Assembly: GCA_033977485.1 (NCBI GenBank)
Contig: CM066991.1
Location: forward strand, 126,499,999 to 126,563,998
Origin: Hydrangea macrophylla
Lineage: Eukaryota; Streptophyta; Magnoliopsida; Cornales; Hydrangeaceae
DNA: 64,000 bases
Direction: 5' to 3'
Shown: positions 22,974 to 35,043 of the stretch, piece by piece
How the letters are laid out: every line of letters starts with the position of its first letter
Position numbering within the stretch: the stretch's first letter is position 1
Program-made: the position numbers and the translations under genes
Notes under the pieces: model-generated
What the model was told of the DNA's origin: nothing
Seen by the model: only the letters and a program-made list of their open reading frames with translations
Databases searched by the model: none

Positions 22974-25900
22974 ATGTCTGGAGGTGACACCTCAAATCGA
23001 ATAGAACAAGTTGAAAGAGCAATTGAGGGATTGGTTCGAGTGGCTGAAACTCATGTGGTCGAGGAAAGACTGGTACAACCGAATCCAAATCCGAAGGAGG
23101 AAATTGTTACCATCTCAAAATTTCATAAACAGAAGCCAACAATATTCCGTGGGGAAGCCGATCCAATGAAGGCAAACTTTTGGATTTCTGATATGGAGAA
23201 AATCTTTAGGGTGTTACCATGTACAGAGGAACAAAAAGTGTTGTTTGCCGCTGACACGTTAAAAGATGAGGCACAATATTGGTGGCGAACTAAGCTGGGT
23301 CTGAATCAACCGACTATATGGGATCACTTTCTAGAGATATTTAATGAACAATACTTTCCAGAATCATTTGGGGATCAAAAGGCTCAAGAGTTTATGGAGT
23401 TGGTGCAAGGGGGAAAGTCAGTTCGCGAATATTCGACACAATTTACGAGTTTGGGAAGGTTTACGGGGGATATGATAACCAGTGAAAAGGTGAAAGCAAG
23501 GAAATTTGTGGCAGGCCTTCGAAGTGATATTCGGGGACGAGTGACCGTGTTCCGACCAGAGACGTTTGCAAAGGCATTAGATATTGCCTCTATAGCTGAA
23601 AGAGACCTCGGGTATGCTTCAAACATGCCACCACCGTCAAGTCAACAAAGTAAACGACCGGGATCAAGTCAGTTCAGTGGTCAAGGTAGTGCAAAGAGGC
23701 AGGGTTTTGGAGGGTCATCAGCGAGTAGTGGCAGTGGTTCTAGTGGAAATAAGCCGAGGTGTCAAACTTGTCAGAAGTTTCATTGGGGACGATGTAATCA
23801 ACTCCCAAATGCGAACACGTGTAATCTATGCCGACAACCGGGGCATATAGCAAGAAATTGTCCGAACCAAAACTTGGATATGAGAGGTCGATGTTTTATC
23901 TGTAAAGAGTTAGGGCACCAAGCTAGAGATTGTTCTACCAAACGTCAAGGAACTTCAGGCTCAGGTTCTTCCGCAGCTAGTGCCACCACACCAAGGTCTA
24001 CTCAGCAACCCCCGAGGAGGGAACAACGGCAGGCGCGATCATTTCAGCTCAGGCCGGGAGAGAATGCTTCTGCCGATACCGTTGTCTCAGGTATGGTTCC
24101 CATTTGCTCACACTTAGCAAATGTACTTGTCGATTCGGGATCCACACATTCATTCGTATCACACCATTTCGCTAAACATTTAGATAAACCACTAGAATTT
24201 CTAGATTATGATTTATCTATTGCGATACCATTAGGAGCTCCGCTGGTTAGTTCAGGGGTGTTTAGAGGATGTGGAATAAATATTAACGGTAAGGGGTTAA
24301 CTGTTGATTTGGTACCGTTAGTGATTCAACACTTCGATGTTATATTGGGGATGGATTGGTTAGCGGCTAACCATGCGAATATAGATTGTAACAATAAATG
24401 GGTAGTCTTTCGTATTCCAGATCAAGAGGTATTTTATTTCCAAGGCAAGGGTGTGGTATCACCACCGTATATCGTGTCAGCTATTGAAGCTTATCGTTTG
24501 TTAAAGAAGGGTTGTCATGGGTTCTTGTGTAGTATTCTTGATACCAGGGATGATGGTCCTAAACTTGAAGATATTCCGATAGTCAGGGAATTTCCGGATG
24601 TATTCCCAGAGGAGTTTCCTAGTGTGTTGATTGAGCGAGAAATTGAGTTTAGTATTGATATTATGCCAGGGACACAACCTATTTCACGAGCACTATATCG
24701 AATGGCACCAATTGAGTTGAAAGAGTTAAAGATTCAATTGCAAGAGTTATTAGACAAGGGTTTTATTCAGCCTAGTGTGTCTCCGTGGGGTGCACCTGTG
24801 TTATTTGTGAAGAAAAAAGATGGGACAATGCGGATGTGTATTGACTACCGCGAAATCAACAAAGTAACGATCAAGAATAAGTATCCATTGCCGCGTATTG
24901 ATGACTTATTTGATCAGCTTCAAGGGGCTCAGGTGTTTTCAAAGGTTGACTTGAGATCTGGATATCACCAATTGAAAGTTAAAGCAGAAGATGTAGAAAA
25001 GACAGCCTTTAGGACCCGATACGGACACTATGAATTCCTGGTGATGCCGTTTGGGGTTACTAATGCGCCAGCCGCCTTCATGGATTTGATGAACCGTGTA
25101 TTCAAATCATATTTGGATGAGTTCGTTATTGTATTCATTGATGACATTCTCATTTATTCTAAGAGTCCGGAAGAGCATGAACGACACTTGAGACTAGTTT
25201 TACAACGACTTCGGGAAAAGCAATTATTTGGAAAGTTAAAAAAAAGTGAGTTTTGGTTGACAAGTGTCACATTCTTAGGACACGTGATCTCTAAGGAAGG
25301 TATCTCAGTAGATCCGCAGAAGATTGAAGCCGTTATGAATTGGTCAAAACCGACAAATGTGTCAGAGATTCGAAGCTTTTTGGGGTTAGCTGGATATTAT
25401 AGAAGATTTGTTAAAGACTTTTCTAGAATTGCAACTCCAATGACAAGGCTGATGAGGAAGGATGTACCGTTTGAGTGGAATAAGGAGTGTGAGGATTGTT
25501 TTATAACGTTAAAGAAGAAGTTGACAACGGCACCGATACTTGCAATTCCAAAAAGTACTGGGAAATTCAAAATTTATAGTGATGCTTCTCACCAGGGGTT
25601 GGGATGTGTTCTGACACAAGATGACAAGGTGATAGCTTATGCTTCGCGACAGTTGAGATCTCACGAGAAGAACTACCTGACCCATGATTTGGAATTAGCA
25701 GCGGTAATTTTTGCCTTAAAGATTTGGAGACATTACCTATACGGGGAGACTTGTGAAATCTTCACCGATCATAAAAGTCTGAAATATCTATTTACTCAGA
25801 GGGACCTAAATATGAGACAAAGAAGGTGGTTGGAGCTTATGAAAGATTATGACTTGAAGATTCAATATCACCCGGGAAAGGCCAATGTAGTTGTCGATGC

Positions 25901-27467
25901 CTTGAGTCGAAAGTCATCAGAAAACTTAGCCTGTACTTTGACTGGACAAGAAAAGTTGATGAAAGAATTTGAACAATTGAACCTTGAAGTAATTCCTAAA
26001 GTTAAGGGTGGTTTAATGGCTGCAATCGTGGCACAGCCGAGTCTTATTGGTGAAATTAAATCTAATCAACTTTTAGACCCAGAATTCAAGAAAATTATAG
26101 ATGAGCTGCCTGAGGGTAGAAGGCTAGAGTTTAGCTTTCAAGACGGTGTTCTGAAATACATCAATCGATTATGTGTTCCTAAGGTTGGAAATTTGAGAGA
26201 TAGAGTTATGGAAGAAGCTCATAATAGCAGATATTCAGTACATCCGGGTAGCACCAAAATGTACAGAGACCGACGGGAGATTTATTGGTGGAGTGGTATG
26301 AAACGAGAAGTAGCAGAATTTGTTTCTAAATGTATGACTTGCCAAAAGGTAAAAATGGAACATCAACGACCCGGGGGAGAACTACATCCGTTAGAGATAC
26401 CAGAATGGAAGTGGGAGCATATCACGATGGACTTTGTCTCGGGATTTCCAAGATCTCAAAAGTCGAATGATAGCATTTGGGTCATCGTAGACCGATTGAC
26501 TAAATCAGCCCATTTCTTGCCAATTAAGACCAAGAATCCATCAAAGCTAGCAGAGATTTATATAAGAGAAGTTGTTAGACTTCACGGGGTACCAGTATCG
26601 ATAGTGTCGGACCGTGATACTTGTTTCGTGTCAAGATTTTGGGAGAGTTTACAGAATGCTATGGGGACAGCTTTACATTTCAGTACCGCGTTTCATCCCC
26701 AGACTGATGGCCAATCCGAGAGAGTGATTCAGATTTTGGAGGATATGTTAAGAGTATGTGTAATGGATTTCAAGGCTGATTGGGAGACCCACCTGCCTTT
26801 AATTGAATTCTCTTACAATAACAGTTTTCAAACTAGTATTGGAATGGCACCTTATGAAGCATTATATGGGAGAAAGTGTAGATCACCAGTTTGTTGGACA
26901 GAAGTTGGTGAGAAACAACTTTTGGGGCCAGAGATAGTACAAATCACAACCGACAAGATTAGATTGATTAAACAACGGTTGCAAACAGCTCAGAGTCGTT
27001 ATAAAAGTTATGCAGATACGGGTAGAAGACCGTTGGAGTTCGAGGTAGGTGAGTATGTTTTCCTAAAAGTGTCGCCTTCAAAAGGCATAGCACGGTTTGG
27101 TAAGCGAGGTAAACTGAGTCCAAGATATGTTGGACCTTACTTAATTCTTGATCGGGTGGGACCATTAGCTTATCGGTTAGAATTACCACAAGAATTGGCG
27201 AATGTTCATAATGTGTTCCACGTGTCGATGCTTCGACGTTATATATCGGATCCAGAACATGTTATTATTCCAGAGCCATTGGAGATTCGAGAGGATATGA
27301 CCTATGTGGAGCATCCAGTGCAAATCCTTGATAGAAAGGATCAAGTGTTAAGAACCAAGGTAATACCACTTGTAATGGTTCAATGGCGTAGCCATTCAAT
27401 TGAAGAAGCTACTTGGGAGTGGGAGGATGAAATCCGAGCCAAGTACCCGCACTTATTCGACACTTGA
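22974..27467 (+). CDS. Chromovirus 1 Gag-Pol polyprotein, intact
   Basis: The frame is open for 1,497 codons from ATG 22974 (A at -3); in-frame ATGs at 22938 and 22956 could add 12 residues. Domain order: retrotransposon Gag capsid (about 60-205), two CCHC knuckles (283-296 and 307-320), aspartic protease with LVDSGS (D387), reverse transcriptase with IDD at 723-724, RNase H (YSDASHQG about 869), integrase with HHCC zinc domain near 1090-1130, catalytic D1153, D1213 and E1249 (35 residues between the last two) and QTDGQSER. The C-terminal tail (about 1440-1495) has the [16 protein letters not shown] chromodomain-type segment, known in chromoviruses to direct integration toward certain chromatin. 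All catalytic residues I can check are present, so the element may be competent. The second chromovirus in the window has a related but broken protein. Confidence 0.96.
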   Translation: MSGGDTSNRIEQVERAIEGLVRVAETHVVEERLVQPNPNPKEEIVTISKFHKQKPTIFRGEADPMKANFWISDMEKIFRVLPCTEEQKVLFAADTLKDEAQYWWRTKLGLNQPTIWDHFLEIFNEQYFPESFGDQKAQEFMELVQGGKSVREYSTQFTSLGRFTGDMITSEKVKARKFVAGLRSDIRGRVTVFRPETFAKALDIASIAERDLGYASNMPPPSSQQSKRPGSSQFSGQGSAKRQGFGGSSASSGSGSSGNKPRCQTCQKFHWGRCNQLPNANTCNLCRQPGHIARNCPNQNLDMRGRCFICKELGHQARDCSTKRQGTSGSGSSAASATTPRSTQQPPRREQRQARSFQLRPGENASADTVVSGMVPICSHLANVLVDSGSTHSFVSHHFAKHLDKPLEFLDYDLSIAIPLGAPLVSSGVFRGCGININGKGLTVDLVPLVIQHFDVILGMDWLAANHANIDCNNKWVVFRIPDQEVFYFQGKGVVSPPYIVSAIEAYRLLKKGCHGFLCSILDTRDDGPKLEDIPIVREFPDVFPEEFPSVLIEREIEFSIDIMPGTQPISRALYRMAPIELKELKIQLQELLDKGFIQPSVSPWGAPVLFVKKKDGTMRMCIDYREINKVTIKNKYPLPRIDDLFDQLQGAQVFSKVDLRSGYHQLKVKAEDVEKTAFRTRYGHYEFLVMPFGVTNAPAAFMDLMNRVFKSYLDEFVIVFIDDILIYSKSPEEHERHLRLVLQRLREKQLFGKLKKSEFWLTSVTFLGHVISKEGISVDPQKIEAVMNWSKPTNVSEIRSFLGLAGYYRRFVKDFSRIATPMTRLMRKDVPFEWNKECEDCFITLKKKLTTAPILAIPKSTGKFKIYSDASHQGLGCVLTQDDKVIAYASRQLRSHEKNYLTHDLELAAVIFALKIWRHYLYGETCEIFTDHKSLKYLFTQRDLNMRQRRWLELMKDYDLKIQYHPGKANVVVDALSRKSSENLACTLTGQEKLMKEFEQLNLEVIPKVKGGLMAAIVAQPSLIGEIKSNQLLDPEFKKIIDELPEGRRLEFSFQDGVLKYINRLCVPKVGNLRDRVMEEAHNSRYSVHPGSTKMYRDRREIYWWSGMKREVAEFVSKCMTCQKVKMEHQRPGGELHPLEIPEWKWEHITMDFVSGFPRSQKSNDSIWVIVDRLTKSAHFLPIKTKNPSKLAEIYIREVVRLHGVPVSIVSDRDTCFVSRFWESLQNAMGTALHFSTAFHPQTDGQSERVIQILEDMLRVCVMDFKADWETHLPLIEFSYNNSFQTSIGMAPYEALYGRKCRSPVCWTEVGEKQLLGPEIVQITTDKIRLIKQRLQTAQSRYKSYADTGRRPLEFEVGEYVFLKVSPSKGIARFGKRGKLSPRYVGPYLILDRVGPLAYRLELPQELANVHNVFHVSMLRRYISDPEHVIIPEPLEIREDMTYVEHPVQILDRKDQVLRTKVIPLVMVQWRSHSIEEATWEWEDEIRAKYPHLFDT

Positions 27468-27501
27468 GGTAAGAGTAAGTTTGGGGACCAAACTTCTTTT
27501 T

Positions 27502-27514
27502 AGGGAGGGAGAAA
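27502..27514 (+). other. Polypurine tract of chromovirus 1
   Basis: AGGGAGGGAGAAA abuts the 3' LTR (27515), the expected position and composition for the plus-strand primer. Confidence 0.85.
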
Positions 27515-30235
27515 TGTAACACCCGTACCCGGAGAACGGGTTGATTATTGTGTTAATATGCATTAATTTACGTAATTAGTGTATAAAATGGGTTAAGGAG
27601 AGGCTTGGACTCGCCCATGGAAAAGTCCCCAGTGAGGTGGGACAAGTATTGAAATGGAACCCAACAAAGGGTAAATTGGTAAATTGCATTTTAAATGATT
27701 AAATGCATTTTTACGTGATTATACGAATATTTGTTTAAATGCTTTCATATTATATGTTGATATATGTTTAGCATTTGGAGTTAGTTTAAACACTTCCATA
27801 AGGGTATAACTGAAAAAGTTCATAATCAGTAGGTGCGATAGCAATTTCACAAGATAGATGGGACCCGCATTGGGACTCATACGAAACTTAGACAAACACC
27901 CATTAGATAATTGGATAGTTAATGGAATGTTTGGGGGTTTCATAATAAGAACCTAAGAAATTTGGGGGGTGTAAATGCAAAAGGGGCAAAAATGTGTTGA
28001 CAACACATTGCATATAATGCATGTGTGTCAAGAGGGTGAGCATACTCTCAAAATTAGACAGAAAATCAAAGGAAAAGAGAGAGCTCGGAGGGAGGCGACG
28101 AGATTCCGTAACTCCGACGCCGTAATTCCGCCGTTCCGTCGCCGCCGTTCGTCAGATTTACGATCCGAGACCACTTTTGGACTCGTGGAGGTGAGACGAT
28201 CATTCCTATGCCTTTAATTTATGTTTTAATTGCTGGATTTTGGTATCTCGTATTAAACGGTGAGACACCGTCTACCGAAATTCTTGTAGGATTTACTTGG
28301 TGAGGAAATTGAGCTTAAATTGGTGAAATTCAGCATCTTCTAGGTGTAAATTGAGTAAAATCTGTGTATAAGGTGAGTTTTCTAACTAAAGCCTTGATGT
28401 GGTTCATGTTATGTGCTTCAATTTCTAGTTAGAAATAATAATTCTGGATTTAGTAGTCAAATTCATGTTAAAGTTAGAATCACATGTTGATTTGGTAAAG
28501 AAATATTCATGATTATGTGACTATGTGCTTATGTGTTAAGTGGTCAATGAATGATTGGGAATAATGGTTCATTATGGTGAAATAAGGGAGGAGAAGAGGA
28601 AGAAATCCGCTTTAAGAACGGATGTCCAAGGAATAGAAGTGGCTGCGGGACCAAGGGAATGGTCTTCGGGTCGGAGTGAACCATTAGCCCATGAATTCTG
28701 CGATTACATATGTTTATGTGCTTAAATTGTCGCATTACACATGTTCATGACATCATTAGCATGTTAGTTAATTCATTAAGCGAAATGCTTAAGAAAACCG
28801 TTTTCCTATTTCTGTTGTGGTACATAACAACCACCGCAGGTTCGGAGCAAGGCTCGGAGAGGAGGTGAAACGAGTTTGGACTGGGGCAAGGCTAGGACTT
28901 ACGTGCACGTGTTTACAATCGCATAATATGATGTAAATTATGGTTTGGACTTGTGATAATTAAGTTATAATGTTTTAGTGTGAAAGTTGGGGTTAACCTT
29001 AGAGGAACTTATGTAATTCCTTATGTTAAAACTATGGATTTGGTGTGGTAGTTAAGTTGGATCATTCCGGCAAGTCCGGGTGTATGTCGCAACTAGTTTT
29101 GGACAAGTTACGCTTGTAACCAAGTTATATGTGAAGTTTTGAACTCTCTTCCAACAAAATTCTATGTTCATCCTAGTTTATCCAAGGTTTGGGCTTGTAT
29201 GGCTTATTTTGACTCAATTGAGCTTGGGTACTAGTGTAAAGAGTTTAAAAGTATTCCAAGGTGTATTTGAGTTATGTTCAAGAGGTTTTGTAAGCTTTCA
29301 AAAGTGTTTGGGTGAGTTTTAGCTTCAAAATCTCGTGTGAGCAGGTTGAAAGTTGCTGCTGCAGAAATGGTTCTGCAGAAGGGCTTTCGACCGGTCGAAG
29401 GGACCCGTTCGACCGGTCGAAAAACCCACTGCTAGTCCTTTAATGCTAAGTGTTACCATGTTGTGTTTTAACTTTTAAAAGGCCAAGAGGGTACCTTTGA
29501 GGTCCCATTGACCTACAAAAACTTTACTTTCAATTATAAAGGTTGACAAGTATTTTCTGCGGAATTTCCTAATTGGCACTAGTTATACTAGTGTTATTTG
29601 GCTCAAGCTTGTTTAATAAAGCTTCAAACTCCTCCTCAATTTGTTTTCATGTTTATGCTAGTTCTTGGAAAGAACTTAAGTTCGTTACATGCTTGAATTT
29701 GGTTGGAATGAATTGAAATCTTCCAACGGTTGCATGATTTGATGAGTTTCGGTGCTTTTGTGCACTTTTCGGTAGTTCTAAGTTGGTTGGGAAGTAACCC
29801 CAAGTGACTTGTGTGTTTGGGGACTTCTTAGAATGTTAAATGGGGGAAAATATGGTTCAGAGGGTATCTGGACCGGTCGAATTGACCCGCTCGACCGGTC
29901 GAATGCCCCTCTGCACAAGACAGTGATTTCAAAGGTATTTTTCGTCGCCTTTTACGGAAACGGGCATAACTCTTTGTAGAAAATTCGAATTCATGCGTCG
30001 TTTTTTGAATTGGAACCGGAACTCAAAGAGATATCTTTTGATGTAAAATTTTGTCATATTTTATTAATGACCATTTTGCCCTTGGGCTATTTTATCTCAG
30101 CATAGTAGTTTTAAACTACTTCAAATCATGTTTTACCTTCATAACTAACATGGTTCTTACTTATGAGTGTATTTTGGGTGCATATAGTCTTGTTACACGT
30201 GTCCTAATCCGTGGGGGCGGGTTAGGGGTGTGACA
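27515..30235 (+). repeat. Chromovirus 1, 3' LTR
   Basis: Same length as the 5' LTR (2,721 bp) and nearly identical; ends GGGTGTGACA before TCTTC. Confidence 0.97.
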
Positions 30236-30240
30236 TCTTC

Positions 30241-31002
30241 CCTCTTTTTGAAAAAGGTGTTTGCTACTACAAGATCATATGCTACAGCGAAATCTAAAAT
30301 ACTCACCCCTACCTCATTCTGATCTCCAAAACCATACCCCCCATGCACCCTCTCATATCCAGTTCTATCTTTGCCTACATGGCCATTAAAATTTCTACCT
30401 ACAATTATCTTCTCTCCTCCCGGTATTTCTTGCATTAAAGCGTCCAACTCATCCCAAAATTGTCTTTTAGTGTGATCGTCCAATCCTACTTGGGGCGCGT
30501 ATGAACTAATCACATTAATTATATCCACTCCAACTACCAGTTTGATAAGCAATATTCTGTCTCCTTTCCTCGTGACTGTCACAACTTTATCCTTGAGGTT
30601 CTTGTCAACCACGATTCCGACACCATTTCTATGCCTATCTTTCCCTGTATAGAATATCTTATACCCGGTCTTTTCTACCTCCTTAGCTTTCTGTCCAACC
30701 CACTTTGTTTCTAGTAAACATACTACATTAACCTTCCTTCTAATCATAGTGTTTACTAGTTCCATAGCTTTACTTGTTAAGGTTCCTATATTCCAAGTTG
30801 CTAACTTAAGCCTATAGTTCTGGACTAGCTTCTTTACCCGCGGTGGCCTAGATGAGCGCGGGAACCCTTGCTTATTTAACACCGCACCCGGGCGTCGATG
30901 CGGCGCCCTTTGCACATTTTTCGAAACACCCGAAGGCAGGCGCAACACGTCGCTTAAAGGGAACGCCCTAGCATTTACACGAGTATTCATATTTGGATTC
31001 AC
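30241..31002 (-). pseudogene. RTE LINE endonuclease (AP-type) N-terminal part, cut by chromovirus 1
   Basis: The frame opens at 31002 and carries APE-like endonuclease motifs: LATWNIGTL, CLLETKW (catalytic Glu), SSYAPQ, and GRNFNGHVG where a GDFN-type motif is normal (the Asp is replaced). Coding similarity ends at the chromovirus insertion and resumes at 20059 downwards. The N-terminal lead is basic and rich in Arg/Pro. It would nick target DNA for LINE integration. Confidence 0.88.
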
Positions 31003-31085
31003 ATCATAAGGATCCGACGTTTTTTTTTTTTTTTTACTTGCTGGCTGTCGAGCTACCTAACGCACTAACCCTAAAAATTGCATAA

Positions 31086-31690
31086 ATTATTCCAAATCAT
31101 TAAATGGAATCTTTGACCCAAAAAAAAATGGAAATCCAAAATTAAACGGCTAAATTAAATGGAAAGAAAAAATGTGTATAGTCAAATAACTTTTTGCTCT
31201 AAGTTTAATGTTTTAGAGTAATTTACACAATTACCATTTATAGAATGAAATTCATAAATACTACTTTTTAAACTGAAATGGAAAGCATATATGTGTAACT
31301 TGCGTAATTACATGTATGTATTCATTTTCGTGTATATTTACATAACAAATGGCAGTTATGTAAAGTGCTCTAATCATTAAATGGAAATATTTGGCCAAAA
31401 TAAAATCAAATAAATGGATATCTAAAATAAATTGGCTAATGTAAATAGAAAGAAAAAAAATGTGTAAGTCAAGTAAATTTAAAAACATTTAATAAATGTC
31501 AATTTCGCATATTACTCCCAATCATTGAATGAAAATCTTTGACCAAAAAAAAATAAATGACGATCTAAATAAAATGACTAATTTAAATGGAACGCAAAAT
31601 TGTGTAAGTCAAATAATTTTTTTTACTCCAATTTTAATGATATAGAGTAATTTACGCAATTACTATCTATTACTTTTTTTCTAATGACAG
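31086..31690. repeat. Degenerate tandem repeat into which the LINE inserted
   Basis: Three copies of an AT-rich unit start with AATCATT[A/G]AATG near 31095, 31372 and 31520, and share ATGTGTA/TTGTGTAAGTCAA and AGAGTAATTTACGCAATTAC. A related lead-in, ATGTATGTATTCATTTT, is at 17807 and 31312, so the LINE sits within the first unit. It belongs to the outer element or its flank. Confidence 0.6.
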
Positions 31691-31790
31691 TGTTGTTGCG
31701 CATGTGGCTGTGTATGCATGCTGCAATTACTATCTATTACTTTTTTCCAATGACAGTGTGTTGTTGCGCATGTGCCTGTGTATGCATGCT
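31657..31790. repeat. 67-bp tandem duplication
   Basis: Two copies of CAATTACTATCTATTACTTT...GCGCATGTG.CTGTGTATGCATGCT start at 31657 and 31724 with few differences. Confidence 0.8.
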
Positions 31791-33145
31791 AAGGTGTGGC
31801 AATGTGTGTATGGTGTCTAAGCCACAACAATACAAAAAAAATAAACTCTAAGGCCACGTGTGGATTAACATACAAAAATAAACTCCAAGACCATGTTTAG
31901 CGGATCATGTTCTTATGTATTTGTTTCTAAAACATACAAAAAATTACAATATTTTTCTAATTGTATGAAGTGAAGAAGGCATATATGTAACATTAGCTAA
32001 TGGCCGAACGTATGTTTAGAAATTGTGCGATAATGTCTTTATTAAGAAAAGCATACCGGTATTTTGGGCTCGCCAATTAACTAAAAAAGTAGATGAAAAT
32101 CTACTCAAAATTTTCTCAAAATTTCTTACTCAAATTTTTTAGTTCAAAACATAAATAAATAGCTTAAAATTTTCAGCACAATAAGTTCAATATTTAACTT
32201 TCAGTCTTACATACGAGTCAAGACTGGTATTTTGGAATAATAGTAGATCATGTTCTTCTACCTTGGTTGTTAAAGCACACATGTAATCATATTAGGTGTC
32301 GAAGTCACCTAGAAAGGCTAGAATAAGTTGCTCGCCGAATGCATGAGTGATGAGCATTGTTCGGTAGTGCATTTAGGCACGGGTTATATCTAGTTATTCT
32401 ATAACTATGAATGAAATTTTATGAATCCAGTTATTTACTAAAAATTATTTAATGGATACTCTCAGTTTGACTATGCTCTGGGCCCCGCCAATAGGGATTA
32501 TACGTTAGTATCATGCATGATTATTGGAACTAGTCTACCTATCGGCCCAGTCACAGGGATTATATATGACACATTGAATATTGTTCTGGACCCAGTCACA
32601 CGGGTTATGTGTGACCATAGTCAATTTGACTTTGGGCTCTGTTGACTTTATGTATTGATTACAAATTTGATAATTGTGTTTCCTTATTGCAAGTTACTCC
32701 ATTAGAATTCTTGGAAACTCTTATATTTTTTTAATTGTGTAAAATTATTTAACTTGCTTGGTCCATAGATAAGGGTGGCGATTACTTACTGAGCTGTCAA
32801 GCTGACTTATTACCATTTTTCAGATGCAGATTAGTAGAAAGAAATCATTGTGTGGACTGAAGGATCAAGAGGGTGGTGATTGAATAGTATTATTTGACTA
32901 GAAATTCCTTTATATGATGTTATGTAATAAGTTGGAGAGTTTGAGATAATATTTTATTTTTGTAAAGTTTTATAAGTTTGGAACTTGAACAATTAGTGAC
33001 TGTTAAATTTGGAATTTATTGAAGTATTGCTGGATCATTCACTTTCTCTTTAGAATGCTTGGTTTGGCCTTGCACGTTCGTGGGGTCCAACCTTACGAAT
33101 GTGCGGCGTTGTCACGCTCTTTGGAGTCGGGTTTGGGGCGTGACA
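31791..33145 (+). repeat. Right end of the outer LTR-type element
   Basis: Ends GGGGCGTGACA. Contains three degenerate repeats near 32476, 32537 and 32583 with [G/A]CCC[A/C]G[T/C]CA...GGGATTATA, upstream of a TACTGAGCTGTCAAGCTGAC block. The same layout of degenerate repeats followed by an AGCTGAC block near the end is seen in the solo LTR at 59102-61567. Confidence 0.65.
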
Positions 33146-33150
33146 AAAAC

Positions 33151-33530
33151 CATTTGGCACCTGAGAACAATCCACTAAGTATGAAAGCTGGAGTACAAGA
33201 GGCCTATCAAACTTAAACTTGAGAAAATACAACCAAGGAAAGTAAGCAAGTATAATGTTACCTCAAGAGAGTACAAAACCAAATTCCTAAAACTTCATCA
33301 AAGTAAGAAAAACTCCTTCTAACAAATTAAAGAAGAACCTAATTTAAGAACACCAATCCGGAAATGCTAGAACCCTGTGGAGAATAGTGGAAGTGTAGAG
33401 ACAAAGAGCCATAACTCTTCTTCTTCAAACCCTTGTAAGCAAGCCCTATCTAGTATGCATTCTTTCTTTCTAAACACACCTCTTGTCTTCTAACATGAAC
33501 TTGCCAAGATATATATATATATATATATCT
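33151..33530. repeat. 3' flank of transporter copy A, resumed; matches flank of copy B
   Basis: From GGCACCTGAGAACAATCCACTA to about 33510 it aligns with 47895-48240, including ACTTGAGAAAATACAACCAAGG and GTAGAGACAAAGAG. Homology ends in a TA microsatellite on both sides (about 33513 and 48237). With 7238-7589 it shows that the duplicated unit extended well past the gene. Confidence 0.85.
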
Positions 33531-35043
33531 GATTAGCGTTGAATGTTGCATATTCATAAGCACATAAGAGTCAAATCGTGCATACTTTATCCCCTAAGTC
33601 CCTAGGTTTATGTACATTTTCATAACAATGAGCTTTTATGATAAACATGCTTAATTCTGTGTTATATCAGGTTATGAGATGCACTGCCTTACAGAAGTGA
33701 AGTTTAGAAGAAGAGATGCAGGAAGAATAAAAAAAGAAGTGAAGAATAGGTGCCAATAATCAGTTATTTGTACTAATCAGTTACTGGGAACATGTACTTG
33801 TAACCGATTACCTGTACTAATCGATTACTGGGAATAGGTACCAGTAATCGCTTACTGGTACCTATGCGACCTCTCATTTTCATTATATACAAGAGAATTG
33901 AAAGGACAAGGGATCATGCGACTTCCCAAAGGTGTAAGAGGGATGTTCCAACCAGAAAATCCAAAGTTCTTCATCTTCTTTAGATTCAGACAGATCTTAG
34001 CTAGGGTTTTGTCATTCCCATGCCAGTCTAGTAGGTAAATGAGGTTTGTATTCAACTACTCTTTGATTTCAGTGTATTATGATAGCTTTTAGATGATTTA
34101 TATCATTCTTTATTGTTTGCAACTCAGTCTATGATGGATTAAACTCCATATTTATGATTTTGTCAGTTACCTCTCTAATTTTAATGGCATCTTGTTAGTT
34201 GCAGCTTGCTTATGATTTCTACTCCATTTACAGAGTATTTTCTCTTAGTTTCTGTTATGTTTACATTAAGTATGAATGTTAGTTGCAGATTTATATTGCT
34301 AGAGTAGTTTTCTGGTTAGAATTATGAAATTAAGCACTAATTTGGGATGTGAATTCATTTTTAGCCAAAACATCACTTCAATATCATTCAATCAAAATAC
34401 AGTGAGGTCCACTGCCACTCATTTGGGATGTGAATTTGAGATTAGGATTTGAGAAACATAACATTACTTTTAAAAGAATGGTCCCCCATATGCGGGACTA
34501 AGTTATACCATAGGAAATGTGATTTTAATAGTCCCGAAACTATCTATTAAAATAGACTATTTAACCAGTTGCTTTCCCTGTCAACAAAACATGGATATAA
34601 TAGTCCTGTCGCAGCACTTCAGTGTGTTGAGTTTTTTAATTTATGAGGTATCAGTTAAAAAAAGGTAAGGGACAATTTACACTTAATTTTATATATCTCT
34701 CTCATTCGCTTCCTCCTTCGCTATTGGGCTGTTGATCGTTAGTGCTTCCGTTTTCTTATATTCTACTCTAAGATAATGAGCTACTTGCAGCCTCTTTGTC
34801 TGTGCTTTGCGCGATTTTGATCGAGGTTATTGGTTAGTATGACTGCTTATTCTGATGATTAATATATCGTGGAATTGAATAAACATATAGATAAAAAAAA
34901 CACCTCACGCTGCCTATGATCTAATTGTTTTTTTTTTGACCAAATTTACTTATATTTTAGCTAAAATCAATGAGATTAATAAACATGTTGGGCTACCAAA
35001 GCTGTTTAAAATAGATAAATAATCAATTAGAAACAGACACTTA
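33531..35043. other. Non-coding DNA, probably Athila/Tat-type LTR or leader
   Basis: No ORF with coding character. Features such as TTGAATGTTGCATATTC, a TGAAGTTTAGAAGAAGAGATGCAGG-type purine stretch (described in parts here) and CTTAGCTAGGGTTTTG are common in Athila-like LTRs. I could not find paired LTR ends, so assignment is by resemblance only. A palindrome array is at 33758-33855. Confidence 0.4.
33758..33855. promoter_or_regulatory. Array of AATCGATTA-type palindromes, spacing 17/27
   Basis: Five sites of form AAYCGNTTA or AATCAGTTA start at 33758, 33775, 33802, 33819 and 33846. Start distances are 17, 27, 17, 27. The clearest members are GTAACCGATTAC and ACTAATCGATTACTGG. Confidence 0.65.

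Larger units (their letters stand above)
20060..30235 (+). mobile_element. Full-length Ty3/gypsy chromovirus (Tekay-like), intact
   Basis: Two LTRs of 2,721 bp each (20060-22780, 27515-30235), a tRNA-iMet primer-binding site, one uninterrupted gag-pol frame and a polypurine tract. Target duplication TCTTC at 20055-20059 and 30236-30240. I count only about five substitutions between LTRs, so insertion was recent. The integrase ends in a chromodomain-like tail, placing it with chromoviruses; LTR length and PBS suggest the Tekay group. It sits inside the endonuclease region of an RTE LINE. Confidence 0.97.
17840..31075 (-). mobile_element. RTE-clade LINE, interrupted by a gypsy element
   Basis: Coding parts run right to left: endonuclease (30241-31002) then reverse transcriptase and C-terminus (20050-17868). 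The 3' end carries the CCCAATTGATTGGGG block and a (TTGGT)n tail typical of plant RTE elements. An approximate target duplication AATTRCATAA is at 17830-17839 and 31076-31085 (one mismatch). Excluding the gypsy element with its duplicated TCTTC, the LINE is about 3.05 kb, near full length for this clade. In-frame stops and a frameshift make it inactive. Confidence 0.88.
7590..33145 (+). mobile_element. Outer LTR-type element (solo LTR or decayed element), heavily nested
   Basis: The left end is TGTAATAACC at 7590 and the right end is GGGGCGTGACA ending at 33145. The 5-bp duplication AAAAC lies at 7585-7589 and 33146-33150. The same terminal sequences bound the solo LTR at 59102-61567. Removing the copia element, MULE and LINE leaves about 4.6 kb, with no recognisable gag or pol. 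Near the right end, the TACTGAGCTGTCAAGCTGAC stretch at about 32787-32806 resembles the segment before the end of the other chromovirus LTRs. It is either a large solo LTR or an eroded element; the insertion itself is well supported because the gene 3' flank is continuous across it. Confidence 0.8.

Noticed and set aside
17807..31345. 34-bp direct repeat ATGTATGTATTCATTTT... as LINE target duplication
   Set aside because: The right copy is 230 bp beyond the LINE 5' end and belongs to a tandem repeat; AATTRCATAA at 17830/31076 fits the LINE ends better.
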